In this document: piece after piece, positions 53,296 to 61,373 of the stretch
Numbering within the stretch: position 1 is the stretch's first letter
Layout of the letters: each line of letters starts with the position of its first letter
Assembly: GCF_003236305.1 (NCBI RefSeq)
Contig: NZ_POTX01000004.1
Span: 1 to 64,000, forward strand
Source of the DNA: Micromonospora endophytica
GTDB lineage: Bacteria; Actinomycetota; Actinomycetes; Mycobacteriales; Micromonosporaceae
Direction: 5' to 3'
DNA length: 64,000 bases
The notes under the pieces: generated by a model
The model's input: only the letters and a program-made list of their open reading frames with translations
Told to the model about the DNA's origin: nothing
Database searches by the model: none
Program-made: the position numbers and the translations under genes

Positions 53296-55155
53296 TCAGC
53301 CGGAGCGCCGGAAGCTGTCGGACAACACCCGGTAGACGGCCTCGCCGTCGGCCCAGCCGGCGTCGGGGGTGACCCAGGTCAGCGCGTACGCCTTGCCGGG
53401 CCCGGTGCCGTTGACCAGTAGCCGCCGGGCATGCTGCCGTTGCCCGGCCGGGCTGTCCCAGGTGTACTCCCATTCGGCGGCGCCGCCGGGACGGATCAGC
53501 GGCCCGATGCTGATCTTCGTGTAGCCGGGCAGCGCGCCAGCCGCAGTCAGGCGATCGGCCTCGGCCCGCCAGTGGTCACTCGGAATCTTGCGCCGGCTGA
53601 CCGCCAGGTCGACAGCGAGAAACCGATCGCCGCGCGGATCCGCCAGGCAGATCACGTCGCCATCGAAGAAACGCCACCAACCCGGTGGCACCGCGAGGTG
53701 GAAGTCCTCCTCGTCGACGTGCCACGACCAGCCGGGCGGCAGGGCATCGCGGTCGCCGCCCGTAGGCCGTCCCGACGAGACCACGCGCGCCGCAGCTCGT
53801 GACGGTGTCAGGCACGCAGCGGCCGGAACCGTGCTGGTCGCCGCACTGAGCGGAGCCGGACTGCCGGTGGCGGCGGGCGAAGCTCCATCGGCAGCCGCGC
53901 CCGCGTCCGAGCCCGGATCCGCATCCGCATCCGCATCCGCATCCGCGCCCGCGCTGGTGTCGGTGTCCGCGTCGGGGCCGGCGTCGGTGCTGGTGCCGAT
54001 GACCGTGCCGTGCAGACCGCCGAGGGCGCGTTGCGCACCGACCACGGTCAGGCCGCCGGCCGCCGCCAGCGCGACCAGTGCGGCCACCAGGGTCGCTGCA
54101 CTGCGCAGGCCGGTCCGACCGTCGGCCCGTGTCGCCGGCAGCAGCGCCGTGTCGTCGTGCTGATCGGCCGGGCTGGCTGCACCGGGCAGTACCTGCGTGG
54201 TCGCGCCAGATCCGGTGTCGGGAAGCCGTTCGGTGCGGTCGTCCGGCCGGCTGGTCGGCACCACCCAGGTCGCGTCGGCGGCGTCTGTGCTGGCAGCGTC
54301 GGGTCGTACGCCCAGGTGGAACGACCGGGTCGGAGCGGGCGCGGTGCCGGCGATCTTGCGTAACCTCCGGGCCACCTGGGCGGCGTCCGGACGCCGGCGT
54401 ACCTCCCGTTCCAGTAGCCCTTCGATGACCCGCTTCAGGGGACCGGCGCGATGCATCTGGTCCGGCGGATCGGTGGACAGGGCCAGCAGCGTCTCCACCA
54501 GTCCGGTCCGGCCGTACGGTGGACGCCCCTCGACCGCGGCGTACAGCGTCGCACCGAGCGCCCACAGGTCCGCCTCCGGCGACGACACGCCGGTGCGGAC
54601 CCGTTCCGGCGCCACGTACTGCGGTGAGGTGCCGATCCCCCAGGACTGGCTGACCGCCGCCGCGCCCTCGATCGCCGCGGACCCGAAGCCGGCCAGCATC
54701 GCCCGCCCGTCCTCGGCCAGCAGTACGTTGCGGGGCGTGACGTCGCGGTGCAGCACCCCCGCCCGATGCGCCGCGCGCAGCGCCTCCACCAGCTCGATCC
54801 CGATCCGGGCGACCGACTTGACCGGCAGCGGACCGTCATCGGTGAGCACCCGGTGCAACGAGCGCGAGGGCACGTACTGCATGACGATCCATGGCCGGTC
54901 GACAACCGAGACCACGTCGTAGACCCAGACCACATTCGGGTGATCCAGCTGGGCCGCTGCCCGCGCCTCCCGCAGGGTCCGCCGACGAAGGTCGGCGCTC
55001 TCCTCGGCGGACAGGCTGGCGCGGAACAGCACTTCCTTCAGGGCGACCTCGCGGCCGAGCAGATCGTCGCGGGCCAACCAGATCCGACCCATCGCGCTCT
55101 GGCTGATGCATCGAATCAGCCGATAGCGCCCGATATGCTGCGCATCTTCCATCAT
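53296..55155 (-). CDS. Membrane pseudokinase with extracytoplasmic domain
   Basis: 619 aa with a Hanks-kinase fold whose catalytic motifs are eroded. The glycine loop reads ISQSAMGRI in place of GEGGMGxV, the HRD loop is HRDVTPRN (T140 instead of Lys), and DFG has become GFG (G156). K40 (VALK), D138 and the APE motif remain. Nucleotides at 54672-54704 confirm GGC TTC GGG on the coding strand. A linker, one helix at about 360-385, an Asp/Ala repeat and an outer domain of about 170 residues with two cysteines follow. ATG 55155 is chosen at the start of the fold; the frame is open further. Divergent from SigK/RskA; probably a signalling scaffold. Confidence 0.82.
   Translation of the reverse strand: MMEDAQHIGRYRLIRCISQSAMGRIWLARDDLLGREVALKEVLFRASLSAEESADLRRRTLREARAAAQLDHPNVVWVYDVVSVVDRPWIVMQYVPSRSLHRVLTDDGPLPVKSVARIGIELVEALRAAHRAGVLHRDVTPRNVLLAEDGRAMLAGFGSAAIEGAAAVSQSWGIGTSPQYVAPERVRTGVSSPEADLWALGATLYAAVEGRPPYGRTGLVETLLALSTDPPDQMHRAGPLKRVIEGLLEREVRRRPDAAQVARRLRKIAGTAPAPTRSFHLGVRPDAASTDAADATWVVPTSRPDDRTERLPDTGSGATTQVLPGAASPADQHDDTALLPATRADGRTGLRSAATLVAALVALAAAGGLTVVGAQRALGGLHGTVIGTSTDAGPDADTDTSAGADADADADADPGSDAGAAADGASPAATGSPAPLSAATSTVPAAACLTPSRAAARVVSSGRPTGGDRDALPPGWSWHVDEEDFHLAVPPGWWRFFDGDVICLADPRGDRFLAVDLAVSRRKIPSDHWRAEADRLTAAGALPGYTKISIGPLIRPGGAAEWEYTWDSPAGQRQHARRLLVNGTGPGKAYALTWVTPDAGWADGEAVYRVLSDSFRRSG
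53917..53946. repeat. Five tandem ATCCGC hexanucleotides inside the pseudokinase gene
   Basis: Five perfect copies of ATCCGC encode the alternating Asp-Ala spacer (ADADADADAD) between the membrane helix and the outer domain. Slippage would lengthen or shorten the stalk by two residues without a frameshift. Confidence 0.9.
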
Positions 55156-55266
55156 GCGCGGTATTCGTAGCGAGTAGCGAACTGGATGGGTGTGCGGGGC
55201 CATCCGATCCCCGGGCCGTCTCGAACCAGACGCGAGCGGTATGCGTGGACGGAAAGGTGACAGCAG

Positions 55267-55887
55267 ATGGGGGAATCCGGCAAGGATCGGGTTCGTCGCT
55301 GGCGACCGGTGGCCCTGAGTTCGCCACAGGCGCCGAGCGTGGAGGAGTTGCTGCGGCAGGTGGGGCGGGGCGACCAGGCGGCATTCGCCAGCCTGTTCGA
55401 CGCCGTCATCGGCAAGGTGCTCGGTCTGGCCAGTCGGGTGCTGCGTAACCCGCAACTCGCCGAGGAGGTCGCCCAGGAGGTCATGGTGCAGGTGTGGCGT
55501 ACCGCGGCCCGCTTCGACGCCGAGCGCGGGTCCGGCCTCGCCTGGGTGCTGACCTTGACGCACCGGCGCGCGGTCGATCGGGTACGCGCGGAGCAGGCGC
55601 TGACGGATCGGACCGAGCGCGTCGCGGCGATGGACGCGCAGGTGCCGCATGACCAGGTCGCCGAAGCCGTCAGTGCCCGACTGGACCGCGAGCAGGTGCG
55701 GCGCTGCCTGGGTCGACTGACCGACCTGCAACGGGAGGCGGTGACGTTGGCCTACTACGAGGGCTACACCTACCGGCAGGTCGCCGAGCGGCTGGACGCA
55801 CCGTTACCGACGATCAAGAGCCGTATGCGGGACGGGCTGATCCGGATGCGCGACTGCCTCGGCGTGACGATGGGAGAGCGGGCGTGA
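55267..55887 (+). CDS. sigK: SigK-type ECF sigma factor
   Basis: 206 aa. Sigma2 with FASLFDAVIGKVLGLASRVL, NPQLAEEVAQEVMVQVWR; sigma4 with LTDLQREAVTLAYYEGYTYRQ, LDAPLPTIKSRMRDGLIRM. The sequence layout and the coupled RskA-type gene downstream (GTGA overlap) match SigK of mycobacteria, which drives genes for secreted and envelope proteins. It is divergent from the pseudokinase with a 111-base gap. Confidence 0.9.
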   Translation: MGESGKDRVRRWRPVALSSPQAPSVEELLRQVGRGDQAAFASLFDAVIGKVLGLASRVLRNPQLAEEVAQEVMVQVWRTAARFDAERGSGLAWVLTLTHRRAVDRVRAEQALTDRTERVAAMDAQVPHDQVAEAVSARLDREQVRRCLGRLTDLQREAVTLAYYEGYTYRQVAERLDAPLPTIKSRMRDGLIRMRDCLGVTMGERA

Positions 55888-56606
55888 GCGGCGACATCCA
55901 CACTCTGGCCGGCGCGTACGCCCTCGACGCGGTCGACGACCTGGAGCGGACAGCGTTCGAACGACACCTGGCGGCGTGCGAAACCTGTCGCCTGGAGGTG
56001 GCCGAACTGCGGGAGACCGCCGCCCGCCTCGCCGACGACGTGCCCGACAACGCGGCGCTGCCGGCCGGGCTGCGGGAACGGACCCTGGCCCTCGCGGCGC
56101 GGACCCCGCAGGAGCGCGTCGACTCCCCGACGGGCCGTCGCCTGGGCGGCTGGCGGCAGTGGGTGGCCGCCGCGGTGGTGGCAGCGGTCGCGGCGGCTGG
56201 CAGCAGCGCGGTCACCTGGGCACTGGTCGACCGTAACCAGCCGGACCGGACGGTCGCCGAGCAGACCCGCCGGATCGCCGAGGTGATCGGTGCCCCCGAC
56301 GCGCGGGTGTTCCAGGGGACGATCGACGGTGGTGGCAGCGCCACGCTGGTCGCCTCCGCGCAACGCGATCAGGCGGTCGTGGTGCTGCGGGATCTGCCGA
56401 GCCCGGGAACGGGCCGCGCCTACCAACTGTGGCTGATCCCGACGACCGGAGCGGCTCGACAGGCCGGTCTGTTGCCCGGTGGCGACACGACCGCGACGAC
56501 GGTCGTCGGGCCGCTGGTCGACGTGCAGGCGTTCGGTGTGTCCAATGAACCCGAAGCCGGGTCGCCAGCGCCGACCGACGTCGTCGCGCTGCTGCCGCTG
56601 GAGTGA
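55884..56606 (+). CDS. rskA: RskA-type anti-sigma-K factor
   Basis: 240 aa. Zinc anti-sigma head with H28, C32 and C35 (HLAACETC), one helix at about 95-113 (WVAAAVVAAVAAAGSSAV) and an outer RskA domain with YQLWLIPTTG and a C-terminal APTDVVALLPLE. It should hold SigK at the membrane until cut by site-1 and site-2 type proteases. GTG start inside the sigK stop. Confidence 0.92.
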   Translation: MSGDIHTLAGAYALDAVDDLERTAFERHLAACETCRLEVAELRETAARLADDVPDNAALPAGLRERTLALAARTPQERVDSPTGRRLGGWRQWVAAAVVAAVAAAGSSAVTWALVDRNQPDRTVAEQTRRIAEVIGAPDARVFQGTIDGGGSATLVASAQRDQAVVVLRDLPSPGTGRAYQLWLIPTTGAARQAGLLPGGDTTATTVVGPLVDVQAFGVSNEPEAGSPAPTDVVALLPLE

Positions 56607-56620
56607 CGAGGTGCTGTTCG

Positions 56621-57547
56621 CTAGGCGGCGTCGGTCCGGGCCGCCGACTCCAGTCGCTGGCGATCATCGGGCGGCTGGGTCGGTTCGGGCGGTTGGGGCG
56701 GTGCGATCCAGGTGACCAGCACCACCGAAATGATCATGAGGAGGAACCAGGAGGCCAGTTTCGTCAGCGACACCGGATGCCAACCGTCCACCTGGCTGGG
56801 GTAGAGCCAGGCGTTCGACCAGGTGGCGATGTTCTCGGCGAGCCAGATGAAGAAGGCGACGAGGAGGAAGGCCAGCAGCAGCGGCATCCGCCAGTGCAGC
56901 CGGAAGATGCGGAACCGCATGACACAGCGGCCGAACACCAACGCCACGATGGCGATGAGCAGCCACCGGACGTCCTGCACATAGTGGTTGGTGAAGAAGT
57001 TGAGGTAGATCGCGGCGGCCACGCCGGCGGTCAGCCAGCGCCTCGGATACCGGCTGAATCGCAGGTCGAAGAGTCGATTCACGCGCACCATGTAGGAGCC
57101 GACCGCGGCGTACATGAACCCGCTGAACAGCGGCACCGCGCCGAGCCGGAGTACGCCGTCGGGTTCGTACGTCCAGGAGCCGATGTGTGTCTTGAACAGC
57201 TCCATGATCGTGCCGACCAGATGGAACAGCACCACCACCCGCAGCTCACGCAGGGACTCCAGGCGCCCGAGCAGCATGGCGATCTGGATGGCGATCGCGG
57301 CGACGGTCAGGAAGTCGTTGCGGGCCAGCGGCGCATCCGCCGGATACCACAGATGCGCCGCGAGGATGACCGCCAGCATCGCTGCACCGAAGACACACGC
57401 CCAGGCCTGCTTGAGCCCGAACACCAGGAACTCGGTCAGCCAGCCGACCGGCCCGCGCTGAGGCAGCCGGGCCAGGACCGCGCGGAACCGGGCGTCGATG
57501 GCGCGTTCGGTGGTGGTCAGGGAGACTGCTCCGTCAGGGGTATCCAT
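56621..57547 (-). CDS. DUF817 integral membrane protein
   Basis: 308 aa with about eight helices. FLVFGLKQAWACVFGA, MELFKTHIGSWTYEP and VPLFSGFMYAAVGSYMVRV are the recognisable blocks of the DUF817 family, whose function is unknown. ATG 57547 gives the family length; the frame extends far upstream without support. The Pro/Gln-rich C-tail is cytoplasmic. It converges on rskA with only 14 bases between stops. Confidence 0.85.
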   Translation of the reverse strand: MDTPDGAVSLTTTERAIDARFRAVLARLPQRGPVGWLTEFLVFGLKQAWACVFGAAMLAVILAAHLWYPADAPLARNDFLTVAAIAIQIAMLLGRLESLRELRVVVLFHLVGTIMELFKTHIGSWTYEPDGVLRLGAVPLFSGFMYAAVGSYMVRVNRLFDLRFSRYPRRWLTAGVAAAIYLNFFTNHYVQDVRWLLIAIVALVFGRCVMRFRIFRLHWRMPLLLAFLLVAFFIWLAENIATWSNAWLYPSQVDGWHPVSLTKLASWFLLMIISVVLVTWIAPPQPPEPTQPPDDRQRLESAARTDAA

Positions 57548-57621
57548 CGGCCCTGACGCTAGCGGGTCGGTGCAGGTCAACTCGCCCCTGGTGGGGTTCG
57601 GGCCGGCCTCCTGGGGCGTTG

Positions 57622-57627
57622 TAGGTT
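57622..57627 (+). promoter_or_regulatory. -10-like hexamer before the NYN remnant
   Basis: TAGGTT is followed by 7 bases and the ATG at 57635, the same spacing as at 12430 and 24440. The promoter of the lost gene seems to be intact. Confidence 0.4.
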
Positions 57628-57634
57628 GCCTCTC

Positions 57635-57693
57635 ATGAGCCACACCCGAGCGGCGCTTTACCTCGACTTCGACAACGTGTTCGGCGGGCTCTA
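57635..57693 (+). pseudogene. 5' remnant of an NYN-domain gene
   Basis: MSHTRAALYLDFDNVFGGLY is the start of an NYN/LabA-type nuclease domain, whose first strand carries the metal-binding LDFDN. After about 20 codons the homology ends at the stop codon of the oppositely oriented surface-protein gene (57691-57693). The open frame runs to 57856, but that part is only the antisense of the neighbour. This suggests the gene was cut by insertion or replacement. The family call rests on about 19 residues. Confidence 0.55.
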
Positions 57694-59487
57694 CCGACGT
57701 ACGGTGACCTTGGCGCTGGTGGCCTTGCCGTCGGTGTACCCGGCCTTGCGGGCGATCACCATGACGGTGAGCGTCTTGCCGCGCATCGCGGAGGTCAACT
57801 TCAGCGTCTTCCCGGTCGCCCCGCGGATGACCTTCCCGTTGAGCCGCCACTCGTAGCGGTAGGAGTCCACCTTCGGTGACCAGGTGCCGACCGAGGCGGT
57901 CACCTTCCGGCCCACCTTGGGCGTGCCGGTGACCTTGGGCTTCTTCGTCGCCTTGGGCGCCTTGCCCTTGGCGACCGCGCTGGTGGCCTTGGAGGTGGCT
58001 TTGCCGTCCGGGTGACCGGGCAGGAGCGCGGTCACGGTGACCGTGAGTTTCTTGCCGAGCAGGTTCACCGGGATGGTGATCGACGCACTGGTCGCACCCT
58101 TGATCGCGCTGCCGTTCGCCGCCCACTGGTATCGGTACGACGTCGCGGCGGGTGTCCACGCGCCGGTGCTGGCCTTCACCACGCTGCCCACGGAGACCGT
58201 CCCGCTGACCGCCGGCAGCTTCGTGGCCTTCGGCGCCGGCGGCGGCACGATCTGCAGCTTCATGGGCATCGTCACCGAGTACCCGAGTTCGTTGTGGGGG
58301 TGCAGGACCACCGTGGCCGGTCCGGTGGCCACGCCGGTGAGGTCCACGAAGACGTTCATCTGCTGGCGCGGGCCGGTCGTCTGGTGGTTCCGGGCCCGCA
58401 CCGGCGGGCCGCTGGCCGGAATGACCTCCACGATGTCCTGTAACTGCAGGTCGAAGCCGTGCAGCTCCAGCATGTGCACCTCGCCCGTGGTCACCGAGCT
58501 GGGGTAGAGGTAGTCCAGGGTGAGCGGTCGGTTCTCGATCGTGAAGTCGTACTCGTTGACCGACGAGAGGGTGCCGTTGCTGGCCACGCTGTCGACGCGA
58601 AGCTGGTAGCTGCCGACGGCGGGTGGCGTCCAGGAAACGGTGGCCGTGCCGTCCGGGCCGACCGGCACGGTGACCGTCGGCTCGCTGTTGATCCGGTAGC
58701 GGAACGTCGTCGAGTCGGGCATTCCGGCGGCGAAGGTGAAGGTGCCCGGCCAGACCCGTCCGACGCCCTTGGTCGGGAACGCGGTCGAGGTCACGTGGGG
58801 GCGGTTGGACCTCGACCAGAGCGTGACGGAGGTGCGTGTCTGCACGCCGGCGGCGTTGCGGGCGAAGACGGAGATGTAGTGGCTGCCCTTGACGGTGGGC
58901 AGCAGCGGGAAGCTGGCGGTGCCGTCGGCCGCGGGCGTCAGGATCAGTGGATTGGCATGGTCGCTGTTCACCACGACCACGTACTCGGTGGGGTTCACCA
59001 TCCGGGTCCGTGCCACGAAGGTGGCGGGTTCCACCCAGCCCAACCCGCCGGAGTACCCGACCTGCGGGCTCGCCCCATCGACCTCGTAGCCGATGTAGCG
59101 CCTGGCGGAGACCGTGCCGTCGGCGCTCACACTCCGCACCGTCAGGTTGTTGATCTCATGGTGGATGGCCGTCCAGGTGAGGTCCGCGGTCCCGTCCGGG
59201 TGCGCGGCCACGCTGCCCGTGTCGTACGCCGTTCCGAAGACGTCGCGCAGCTCGTAGCGGTACGACACGACCTGGGGCGCCCCCGGCAGCAGGCGTACCG
59301 TCCGGGAATCCCCGACCACCAACTTCTGGCCGTCCTCGGCCGGATCGGCGAGGCGCGGGCTGTCGTCCACTGTGTTGCTGACCGCCACGGCCGGCGTGGC
59401 GACCGGTACGACCGCCGCCGTTGCGCTGAGCGCCGCCACCGCGAGCACTGCCACGATCCGTCGACGCGAGCGTGAGCCGATGCGCAT
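57691..59487 (-). CDS. Secreted Ig-like repeat surface protein
   Basis: 598 aa from ATG 59487 (GGGGGACAGG just upstream). Signal peptide at 1-36 (MRIGSRSRRRIVAVLAV...). Three to four beta-sandwich repeats follow (FVARTRMVNPTEYVVVVNSDH, GSHYISVFARNAAGVQTRTS), then an IPT/TIG-like unit and two C-terminal repeats with the pattern KVGRKVTASVGTWSPKVDSYRYEWRLNG (in parts) and GKTLTVMVIARKAGYTDGKAT. No anchor or catalytic motif. It shares the last two repeat types with the gene at 61374-64000. Probably structural or adhesive. Confidence 0.75.
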   Translation of the reverse strand: MRIGSRSRRRIVAVLAVAALSATAAVVPVATPAVAVSNTVDDSPRLADPAEDGQKLVVGDSRTVRLLPGAPQVVSYRYELRDVFGTAYDTGSVAAHPDGTADLTWTAIHHEINNLTVRSVSADGTVSARRYIGYEVDGASPQVGYSGGLGWVEPATFVARTRMVNPTEYVVVVNSDHANPLILTPAADGTASFPLLPTVKGSHYISVFARNAAGVQTRTSVTLWSRSNRPHVTSTAFPTKGVGRVWPGTFTFAAGMPDSTTFRYRINSEPTVTVPVGPDGTATVSWTPPAVGSYQLRVDSVASNGTLSSVNEYDFTIENRPLTLDYLYPSSVTTGEVHMLELHGFDLQLQDIVEVIPASGPPVRARNHQTTGPRQQMNVFVDLTGVATGPATVVLHPHNELGYSVTMPMKLQIVPPPAPKATKLPAVSGTVSVGSVVKASTGAWTPAATSYRYQWAANGSAIKGATSASITIPVNLLGKKLTVTVTALLPGHPDGKATSKATSAVAKGKAPKATKKPKVTGTPKVGRKVTASVGTWSPKVDSYRYEWRLNGKVIRGATGKTLKLTSAMRGKTLTVMVIARKAGYTDGKATSAKVTVRR

Positions 59488-59509
59488 CCTGTCCCCCGGT
59501 ACCCCGATC

Positions 59510-59526
59510 CGAGTGATGATCACTCG
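59510..59526. promoter_or_regulatory. Palindromic operator candidate between divergent surface genes
   Basis: CGAGTGATGATCACTCG is a perfect 17-base palindrome, 23 bases before the start of the minus-strand surface gene. A half-site GATCACTC recurs at 59607-59614, 48 bases before the plus-strand start, so one factor could control both genes. Confidence 0.5.
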
Positions 59527-59661
59527 TGAGCACCTGAGGATGACAGAAGTCCGCAGGTCTGAGCAACGAGGCAAACGGGTCAGCGCTCCGGCCATCCGTC
59601 ACCTACGATCACTCTTCCCGCCGTTGTCGTACGCCGGGGATCACCCTCCACTCCTGGGGAT

Positions 59662-61299
59662 GTGGAATTGTCTTCTCTCGCTGACCGGGCCGGGTTCGGT
59701 CTCGGCTCGTCGTTCCGTTCCCGTCGCGGTCTGGTCACCAGGATCGTCGCGGCGGCTCTCGTGCCGGCCATCGTGCTCGGCGGGGGCGTTGCGGCGGTCG
59801 CCGCGAGCAACACGCTCGCCCTCACCACGCTGGACCGCAGCGGCAAGAAGGTCACCGTCACCGCCCTGGCGGTCAACCTCAGCACCCACTCCAGCTACAC
59901 GGTGAAGTCCAACAAGCCCAAGAAACTGCCCAAGGGCAGCTACGCGGTGTTCGCCAACATCGGGGACAAATCATCGACGACGCTCGGCGTGCGGACGGTC
60001 AAGGTCTCCGGCACCAGTAAGACCACAGTGGACGCGCGCAAGGGCAAAAAGGTCACGGTGGGCCTCAGCCCGGCACCCGCCGAAGCGGGGCTCTACACGC
60101 AGACCGAGGTGGAGATCTGCCTCAAGGCCATGCCGCTCAGCTACAACGTCCAGGGTTCGGACTTCTACGGCGACCTGTACGTAATACCGAACTCGTCGAA
60201 GAAGTACACCTTTGCCGCGACGCGTGCCTGGACCGACCGCCTGTTGAACCCCGGGCCGACCCAGTACGCGGTGATGTACACGACCGCCGGCGTGCCGAGC
60301 AAGCCGTCGCGGACCATCAAGCAGTCCTCGCTCGCCACCATCAACGTGACCGCCCGGCGTGGCCCGTCCGCGGGCCGCGACAGCAGCTTCGTCGCACAGC
60401 CGGCCGACCGTTCGTGCGGCAACGGGTTCTACCAGCAGTTGGTGAGCGCCGACCAGCCGTACCGGACAAAGGTCAAGGTGACGGCCGGTAAGTGGGACTT
60501 CCAGGCGGACAGCTCCGGCACCGCCAAGGACGGCTCGTCGTACGGCCTCGGCGGCCTTACCGCGACGCGCAAGGTGGTCGCGGGCAAGTCGTACGGCCTG
60601 AACTTCTACCGCTCCGCCTGGGGCCCGTCGGCGAGGTTGCCGGTGGTGCTCAACGGCCGGATCTCATATTTGCTGGAAGAGATGTTCGCCGACCCCGGCT
60701 TTCCCATGAAAAACGCTGAGGGGGGCGACAAGGCGACCGCGACGCTGAGCTTCGGCGGCAAGATCGTGAAGACGGTCAAGGACAAGGGCTGGGAGCCGTA
60801 CGGAAAGGAGCTTGAGTACCGGGTGAAGAAGGCTGGTTGGTACAAGTTGACCAACGACGCCAGCCGCTACTACCCGGAGATCACCTTCCCGGCCGGGATG
60901 CTGTCGACGAAGGCCAGCGTCACGTACCGGTTCAAGGCGAAACCGAACACCTATGCGACGGTGCCGGTCTACGCGATCACCATGCTGCCCACCGGTCTGA
61001 GCCTGCACAACCGGGCGAAGCCGGCTAGCACCACCAACGTGCAGCTCAAGCTGAGCCGCACCAAGTGGGAAGCGGACTCCACGCTGGGCAAGAACCCGAA
61101 GATCAAGTCGGTGGGTGCCAAGGCGTCGTTCGACGGTGGGAAGACCTGGCGGTCGGTGAAGGTCAAGAAGGTGAGCGGGGTGTGGACCGCGCAGGTGCCG
61201 AACCCGGCCTCGGGTGCGGTGTCGCTGCGGGCCCGGGTCACCGACACCACCGGCGGCTACACCGACGTGACGATCTACCGGGCGTACGCGATCGGCTGA
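59662..61299 (+). CDS. Secreted Lys-rich protein of unknown function
   Basis: 545 aa from GTG 59662. Signal sequence RRGLVTRIVAAALVPAIVLGGGVAAVAAS, then beta-rich, Lys-rich repeats without known catalytic motifs (KVTVTALAVNLSTHSSYTVKS in parts, RKVVAGKSYGLNFYRSAWGP). Two cysteines (VEICLKA, RSCGNGF) may form a disulphide. The end (ASFDGGKTWRSVKVKKVSGVW, SLRARVTDTTGGYTDVTIYRAYAIG in parts) resembles the terminal domain of actinobacterial secreted subtilases, but no protease domain is present. Divergent from the preceding surface gene. Confidence 0.7.
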   Translation: MELSSLADRAGFGLGSSFRSRRGLVTRIVAAALVPAIVLGGGVAAVAASNTLALTTLDRSGKKVTVTALAVNLSTHSSYTVKSNKPKKLPKGSYAVFANIGDKSSTTLGVRTVKVSGTSKTTVDARKGKKVTVGLSPAPAEAGLYTQTEVEICLKAMPLSYNVQGSDFYGDLYVIPNSSKKYTFAATRAWTDRLLNPGPTQYAVMYTTAGVPSKPSRTIKQSSLATINVTARRGPSAGRDSSFVAQPADRSCGNGFYQQLVSADQPYRTKVKVTAGKWDFQADSSGTAKDGSSYGLGGLTATRKVVAGKSYGLNFYRSAWGPSARLPVVLNGRISYLLEEMFADPGFPMKNAEGGDKATATLSFGGKIVKTVKDKGWEPYGKELEYRVKKAGWYKLTNDASRYYPEITFPAGMLSTKASVTYRFKAKPNTYATVPVYAITMLPTGLSLHNRAKPASTTNVQLKLSRTKWEADSTLGKNPKIKSVGAKASFDGGKTWRSVKVKKVSGVWTAQVPNPASGAVSLRARVTDTTGGYTDVTIYRAYAIG

Positions 61300-61316
61300 C
61301 CGGGAACGGGTACTGA

Positions 61317-61361
61317 AAACGGTGCCCCGGGCGTGACATGGTCACACCCGGGGCACCGTTT
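61317..61361. terminator. Long bidirectional hairpin terminator
   Basis: AAACGGTGCCCCGGG (61317-61331) pairs perfectly with CCCGGGGCACCGTTT (61347-61361), and an inner GTGAC/GTCAC stem continues it around an ATG loop. It separates two convergent surface genes and has A/T tracts on both sides. Confidence 0.92.
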
Positions 61362-61373
61362 CGTGCCGGCGGG

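Noticed and set aside
57626-57856. A 76-residue open frame on the plus strand across the NYN remnant
   Set aside because: Only its first 20 codons after 57635 look like protein homology; the rest is the mirror of the surface-protein gene on the other strand.
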